In this document: piece after piece, positions 60,231 through 64,000 of the stretch | Numbering within the stretch: the first letter of the stretch is position 1 | Layout of the letters: each line of letters opens with the position of its first letter | The notes under the pieces: generated by a model | The model's input: the letters and a program-made list of their open reading frames with translations, nothing else | Database searches by the model: none | What the model was told of the DNA's origin: nothing | Position numbers and translations under genes: made by a program | Origin: Berghia stephanieae | Lineage: Eukaryota > Mollusca > Gastropoda > Nudibranchia > Aeolidiidae | Direction: 5' to 3' | NCBI GenBank assembly: GCA_034508935.3 | Contig: CM067444.1 | Coordinates: 75,209,367-75,273,366, forward strand | DNA: 64,000 nt

Positions 60231-60314
60231 ACAAACAACAAACGGAAAGGTTACGTTAGCAATAATCGAAAAGCGCCCAGCTAAAGCTTTATCATTATCT
60301 TTTAAATTAAAAAG

Positions 60315-60571
60315 TAGTCCCTCTTAGCGATTAAGCCCATGGAGCAGATGTTAATACCGGTTTCTTCGCGTGAAAAGAACAATAGCAATTGCTTGCTACC
60401 GACTGGATTGGCGGTAAGTATATCGTAAAGTACTTTCCATCAGATCTAACAGACTCAGCTACCCAATCACAGCTGGGTGGATAAAGGGGTCGGGGAAAAA
60501 AATCTCGACATCGATCTAGGTCCCTTTGCGTGTGAAGCGAGTCCTTTACCAACTGAGCTATCGGGACCCCC
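60315..60571 (-). mobile_element. SINE-C in a NELL intron, minus strand
   Basis: Minus-strand head GGTCCCGATAGCTCAGTTGG, TAAAGGACTCGCTTCACACG, then GATGGAAAGTACTTTACG and GCAAGCAATTGCTATTGTTC. It ends GAGGGACTA as in the copy at 18,119. The A box is exact; the B-box region is degraded. Confidence 0.8.
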
Positions 60572-60967
60572 ACGTTGACAATAATCGAAAAGCACATTTT
60601 TAGAGCTTTTTCCTTTCAATGATCTCATTAATCTTCTCTTCTTGAGAGCCCGTGTTTTATTGCTTGTAAAATGCAGCTAGAAAATAAAATTTAGGAATAT
60701 AATTGTTTTATAAACACGTAACCTACGACAGTCTGTCAACATAATATGGCCCATGAATCCCGATAGCGTCATCCCGATTTCCAACCGGTGAACAGCAACT
60801 GTAACTATTCTCTAGACAGAACAATTAATTTTTAAACATAAATACTTCTCTCCATAACAAACTGAAATCTCAAGATTAGCCATTACTACAGAAGAAAAAA
60901 AAAAGAATTAAAATTTACAAATATAGGGATTATGCATTTTTGAATTGTTTCTTTTTTTTGTTTCTTT

Positions 60968-61040
60968 GTGCGTGCGTGCGCGCGCGCGCGTGTGTGTGTG
61001 TGTGTGTAATGTTATGTTTTGAGGGGGGGGGGGGGGGGTC
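60968..61040. repeat. CG/TG alternating tract followed by polyG
   Basis: GCGTGCGTGCGCGCGCGCG then TG repeats to 61,006, then a G run at 61,022-61,038. Alternating purine-pyrimidine sequence of this type can adopt Z-DNA. Confidence 0.93.
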
Positions 61041-61770
61041 GTTTTGTTTTGTTTTGTTGAGTGGAGTCCTTGTACTGCTTGGAACGTATTGTTCACAATA
61101 ACAGTCAATTGGTTTTACATTTCGGTACTTGCGATTGCATTTCTATAATTTCATATTCCATTTCCAATTCAATATTTCAATTGTGACCTACCCTGCCAAT
61201 TTGATATTTTGTCGGTAATTTGTTTGAAAATTCAATTTTCAACCTCTTGTCGACCCCCGTCAAGGATACCGAATTGAGACGATTGGCCACAAATGTTTCT
61301 AAAAATATCTCGAAAAAAAAATATGATAAAGTAGAAAAGAAAAAGATTATTCAGCCACTCCCTCCATCTCGTCTACAAGAAAACCCGACATTGGCGATCA
61401 ACTCGCTTCTTCCAAATAACTCAAATAAATCCCGTATAATTCCTTTGACGCTGCGTATTCCACGCTTAGCTCAACAAATCGGCTTTTCCTGAAACCCGAG
61501 GACAACAGCGAGGGTCAGTGTCCGAAATATCCACGCTAAATAGTTTAATTTTCAACAGATGTTCTTTTTTTTTTTTTCTCTCGGAGGGGATCGAGTGTTC
61601 TTGATCCTTTAAAAGCCTTTAAAGCTTTGTGGAATTCAACAAATATAATAATATTATTATAATGTATCATAGCCATTAAGATAATGGCCGTTTTCATTAT
61701 TTATGCACTGGTTTCAAGTGAATTGTTTGCCAAATATGGAGGGTTTTTCCCCTTGCCTCGTTGAAAATTT
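61041..61770. other. No gene seen
   Basis: Repeat-poor sequence within the vWC intron. The plus-strand frame at 61,220-61,492 has no domain, and is antisense to the NELL-like gene. Confidence 0.5.
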
Positions 61771-61774
61771 AACT

Positions 61775-61990
61775 TTTGTTTTAAGCGCAATATCTATTTA
61801 ATATGCTTAAAGCGCTTCACAAAGATCCCAAGCCAACAGCAACATTAACATATAGGAAAAGACATGACCTCAGTAGGGCACTAATACAATATTTTTAAGG
61901 AAGGAACAACGCTGCTGCTGCAGCGGGATTCGAACCCATGACCAACAGGTTGCGTGATGAGTGTTATAAGCCACAGCAACTTTGCTATGG
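61775..61990 (-). mobile_element. SINE with L2-type tail and a different tRNA head, minus strand
   Basis: Minus strand head TTGCTGTGGCTTATAACACT and an exact B box in ATGGGTTCGAATCCCGC, a short body with TTAATGTTGCTGTTGGCTTG, then tail TGTGAAGCGCTTTAAGCATA and AGATATTGCGCTT. The tail matches SINE-A but the head differs from SINE-A's TGGTCTAGTGG head. Confidence 0.72.
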
Positions 61991-62089
61991 CTTTTGGATT
62001 GTTTTTGAACAATTAGAGAGAATAAATCAGGGAATTTTGTAAAAAAAATTCTGAGTAGAATTTCATTCTTTGGTTTAAAATCCCGTTGT

Positions 62090-62160
62090 GGGTGGCGCAC
62101 AGTTGAGTCCTTAGAAAAGGATCTTTACTTTACGTATTCTTACTTCTTAATAGTGCTGTA
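62090..62160 (+). mobile_element. SINE-A body fragment
   Basis: GGTGGCGCACAGTTGAGTCC, TTAGAAAAGGATCTTTACTT match the SINE-A region just after the B box. It sits 45 bp from the donor of the 62,206 NELL exon. Confidence 0.6.
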
Positions 62161-62205
62161 AATGTGTTCAATTTTGAAAGTTAATTTTAGAGCCATAGAA
62201 CTCAC

Positions 62206-62285
62206 CTGACAGATGCACGTGACACATACTCTTGGACTCGTCCCCTGTCCGTGGTCGTAGTATTTACCACTGTAATAACAGTTTG
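62206..62285 (-). CDS. NELL: NELL-like gene, exon with N-terminal half of the next vWC domain
   Basis: An 80-bp exon with acceptor TTTCAG and donor CAG|GTGAGT. Two bases complete the split codon from the exon at 62,790, then 26 codons read NCYYSGKYYDHGQG followed by the CVTCICQ cluster, ending in phase 0. This is the first half of a vWC domain (C-Y-x-G-x-x-Y-x-x-G, then CxxCxC). In NELL proteins a vWC domain of this form directly precedes the EGF repeats. Its second half is 3.9 kb away at 58,339-58,228; the intron between them holds SINEs, a MITE arm, CT/GT/polyG tracts and a repeat-poor stretch (59.1-60.2 kb). Confidence 0.8.
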
Positions 62286-62644
62286 CTGAAACAACAATGG
62301 AAAGGGGTCTCTTAATGGAAAGCTATGACAGGATAATAGATTAAACATGTAAAGGATACAGCATGATTTATAAATATACAGAGCTTATCCATTCCATGCT
62401 GTAAACATTTTGCAAAATGAAATATATTTCTGTCGCTGAGTCTATTCAAAAGAAATCCTTTTATATGTTTACTTCTATCACACAGTTAAATGAATTAAGG
62501 AGGGGGTTGTATAGCAGTATTTACACTTTAAATCAGGAAAACAGAGTTTTAAACCATCGTAACATCCAAATGTTACATCAAACTTTTTTCCAAATTTACA
62601 CCGGTAAATAATGATGATCAATTAAAAAATTATAGAAGTCACAC

Positions 62645-62745
62645 GTTTCAGACTTTTTGACAAATTGGATACTTACTTAATCATTCGATTTATAAAATTT
62701 TCTGGCAAAATTAGGAAAAAGTGATTTGTCAGAATACGGCTGTTC
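62645..62745. mobile_element. F1 MITE, partial, between two NELL exons
   Basis: TTTCAGACTTTTTGACAAAT, ATTCGATTTATAAAATTTTC and end GTCAGAATACGGCTGTT. It lies within the 0.5-kb intron between the vWC exons, 45 bp from the 62,790 exon. Confidence 0.55.
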
Positions 62746-62789
62746 CCTCATAAATAACGTTTGAATGCAAGAAAAAGTAGGTTACTTAC

Positions 62790-62883
62790 TGAGGCAGACT
62801 GGACAACACTCTCCCTCTCTATACACAGGATTTTTACACTCGGCAGCTGGACACTCTTGTGTATGACATTCTACACTTCCATT
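62790..62883 (-). CDS. NELL: NELL-like gene, exon with C-terminal half of a vWC domain
   Basis: A 94-bp exon on the minus strand, read from 62,883 down to 62,790. It has an acceptor ending TGTACAG and a donor GTAAGT. It encodes 31 codons plus one base (phase 1), starting NGSVECHTQECP and ending GECCPVC, the second half of a von Willebrand C domain with its CCxxC signature. The same residue pattern occurs in the first vWC domain of NELL1/NELL2, which are secreted glycoproteins that act through extracellular receptors. The next exon (62,285-62,206) begins in the complementary phase. The previous exon, with the first half of this domain and the upstream LamG/TSPN part, was not found before 64,000. 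Other vWC proteins (chordin, kielin, BMPER) are possible for this exon alone; the downstream EGF exons favour NELL. Confidence 0.85.
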
Positions 62884-64000
62884 CTGTACAGATATGATGA
62901 AAATTAACAAAAAATTATTATTGGTAAGTAAAACAGTGCTATTAATTATTAATTCACAGCTCATCAAGTGTTATGGCAGTTCAAAGAAGTTTTACTCTCC
63001 TCTTTATGAATTTTATTCCAGAGTATTGACCTTTATAACGTCATGTGTTTTTTTAATGTATGCTCAAAGTTTTGTTTGTTTCTTTTTTAAGAAAGAAAAG
63101 GAAATGTGCACACAACTTTCTTTGTTACCAATTTTTTTATCTCTATTTTTTAAGTCTGTGATAGACATGCGATCTTTCTTTTTTTTTTGCCCGATAAACA
63201 TTTGACGTCCGCTTCAGACGATTAACAAATTTAATGATTTGATCGCAATAGTTGTGGCGCATAATAATATCTAGAGCGTTTTGTTTTTCAATTGCTATTT
63301 ATTTGATTTTCCACCTATCGTCAAAAAGAAAAGACCAATGCAATTGAAATGATCAGAATTAGTATCAGTTCAACCATCAAAGACAGACCCCAGAAAGTGG
63401 TGGCACGGTGCTCTCGGGATTTCTGATTGTCATCAGATAAAGCACGTACATCCCAATCAGATATGCTCATCAACTAGTCGTGCAGGGGCAGAAACAGACA
63501 GGATTCGGAATTGAACGATCCAGCATCGTATTTCATATCGACTGGCGTTGGAAACGTTGATGATTGTACTTTAAAAGGTTTCCCATCGATTACTTAATTT
63601 TTAAAATCTGATCGGAGGGGTCCGGGGTTCGTGCCTCCAAATTGGCACTTGAAAAAAAATAGAAGTAAAAAGACACATAGTGAGTTATGACTTAGTTGTG
63701 ATTCAAACCTCTCAGTGTATAAAAACTTAAAAAAAGGAAATGTTCGATGGAAGGGGAGTGTATCTTCACCGAAATCTTTCTGCTTTTACTTTGAACGAAT
63801 TTCTTGTCACTGCTAATTAAAAACACTATACAATAACTCATTGGGAAGGTTCGTCTTTGGGGTCCCTTTCTTCTGACATAATGAAAATAAAAGTCTGATT
63901 TTAACAGATCTCATCAGTAATATGCCCAATCTTGACTTTTGATCATTCCCTTGGTCAGAGAACAAGAAGAACGGGAGTAAAGTCTGAACAAAATCCATAG
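62884..64000. other. No exon seen upstream of the first vWC exon
   Basis: AT-rich intron sequence. I searched the minus strand for the CxxCxC first half of the vWC domain and did not find it, so the exon that precedes 62,883 is probably beyond the window. Confidence 0.55.

Larger units (their letters stand above)
58340..62205 (-). other. NELL-like gene, intron splitting the second vWC domain
   Basis: A 3.9-kb intron between the two halves of a vWC domain. It holds GT and polyG tracts (58.5 kb and 61.0 kb), a polyC-CT-GT tract (58.9 kb), SINE copies at 60.3, 61.8 and 62.1 kb, and repeat-poor sequence at 59.1-60.2 kb and 61.1-61.7 kb that could carry regulatory elements. Confidence 0.75.

Noticed and set aside
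60545-60571. tRNA gene
   Set aside because: Only the A-box side is intact; the second half does not fold as a tRNA and the sequence continues into a SINE body shared with 18,119.
61915-61985. tRNA gene with a perfect B box on the minus strand
   Set aside because: It has no intact acceptor or anticodon stem and continues into an L2-type SINE tail.

Overview
This is animal nuclear DNA. It has short coding exons flanked by GT/AG splice sites and separated by kilobase introns, very abundant microsatellites, tRNA-derived SINEs, two non-LTR retrotransposons (LINEs) and many short inverted-repeat elements (MITEs). There are no operons, no bacterial-type genes and no CRISPR array. The repeat types suggest a marine invertebrate such as an echinoderm, hemichordate or mollusc, but I cannot decide which from this window alone.

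The only host gene I can support is on the minus strand between 51.3 and 62.9 kb. Five exons with matching splice phases read, in transcript order: end of a von Willebrand C (vWC) domain (62,883-62,790), start of the next vWC domain (62,285-62,206), its second half (58,339-58,228), an EGF-like domain (57,817-57,698) and a calcium-binding EGF domain (51,442-51,305). This domain order and the spacing of cysteines match the middle of NELL1/NELL2 (neural EGF-like-like), a secreted multidomain glycoprotein. The signal peptide and laminin-G/thrombospondin-N part must lie beyond 64,000. I found none of the later EGF and vWC exons to the left, so the following intron is either very long or holds exons I missed.

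Layout. 1-9.3 kb: AT-rich DNA with ATT and AT microsatellites, tRNA-like SINE heads, one fold-back MITE and a decayed coding-like relic (8.7-9.3 kb). 9.4-10.5 kb: a small CpG-rich patch, then a GGAT tetranucleotide array. 13.1-15.8 kb: an RTE/BovB-like LINE sitting inside a SINE, with an 11-bp target duplication. 16.4-30 kb: a dense patchwork of SINEs, at least four MITE families and a three-copy dispersed repeat, ending in a 590-bp GA/TTAGAG array. 30.87-34.2 kb (perhaps to 35.19 kb): a decayed L2/CR1-like LINE. 35-41 kb: more MITEs and microsatellites. 41.6-45.7 kb: quiet, repeat-poor AT-rich DNA. 45.7-47.9 kb: two fold-back MITEs and large GAT/GGT arrays. 49.6-51 kb: a SINE and a MITE with an internal hairpin. 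51.3-64 kb: the NELL exons, whose introns hold SINEs, MITE arms, polyC/CT/GT tracts, a GAA/GGA array and a 35-bp minisatellite beside the first EGF exon.

The mobile elements are related to one another. The commonest SINE ends in the same L2-type 3' tail as the L2-like LINE in this window, so such a LINE probably mobilised it. SINE copies were then targets: one for the RTE LINE and two for the same TA-targeting MITE family. The minisatellite appears to have grown from the interior of the fold-back MITE joined to SINE tails. I see no coherent new host system; the notable content is this nested mobile-element history and several hairpin-forming loci.
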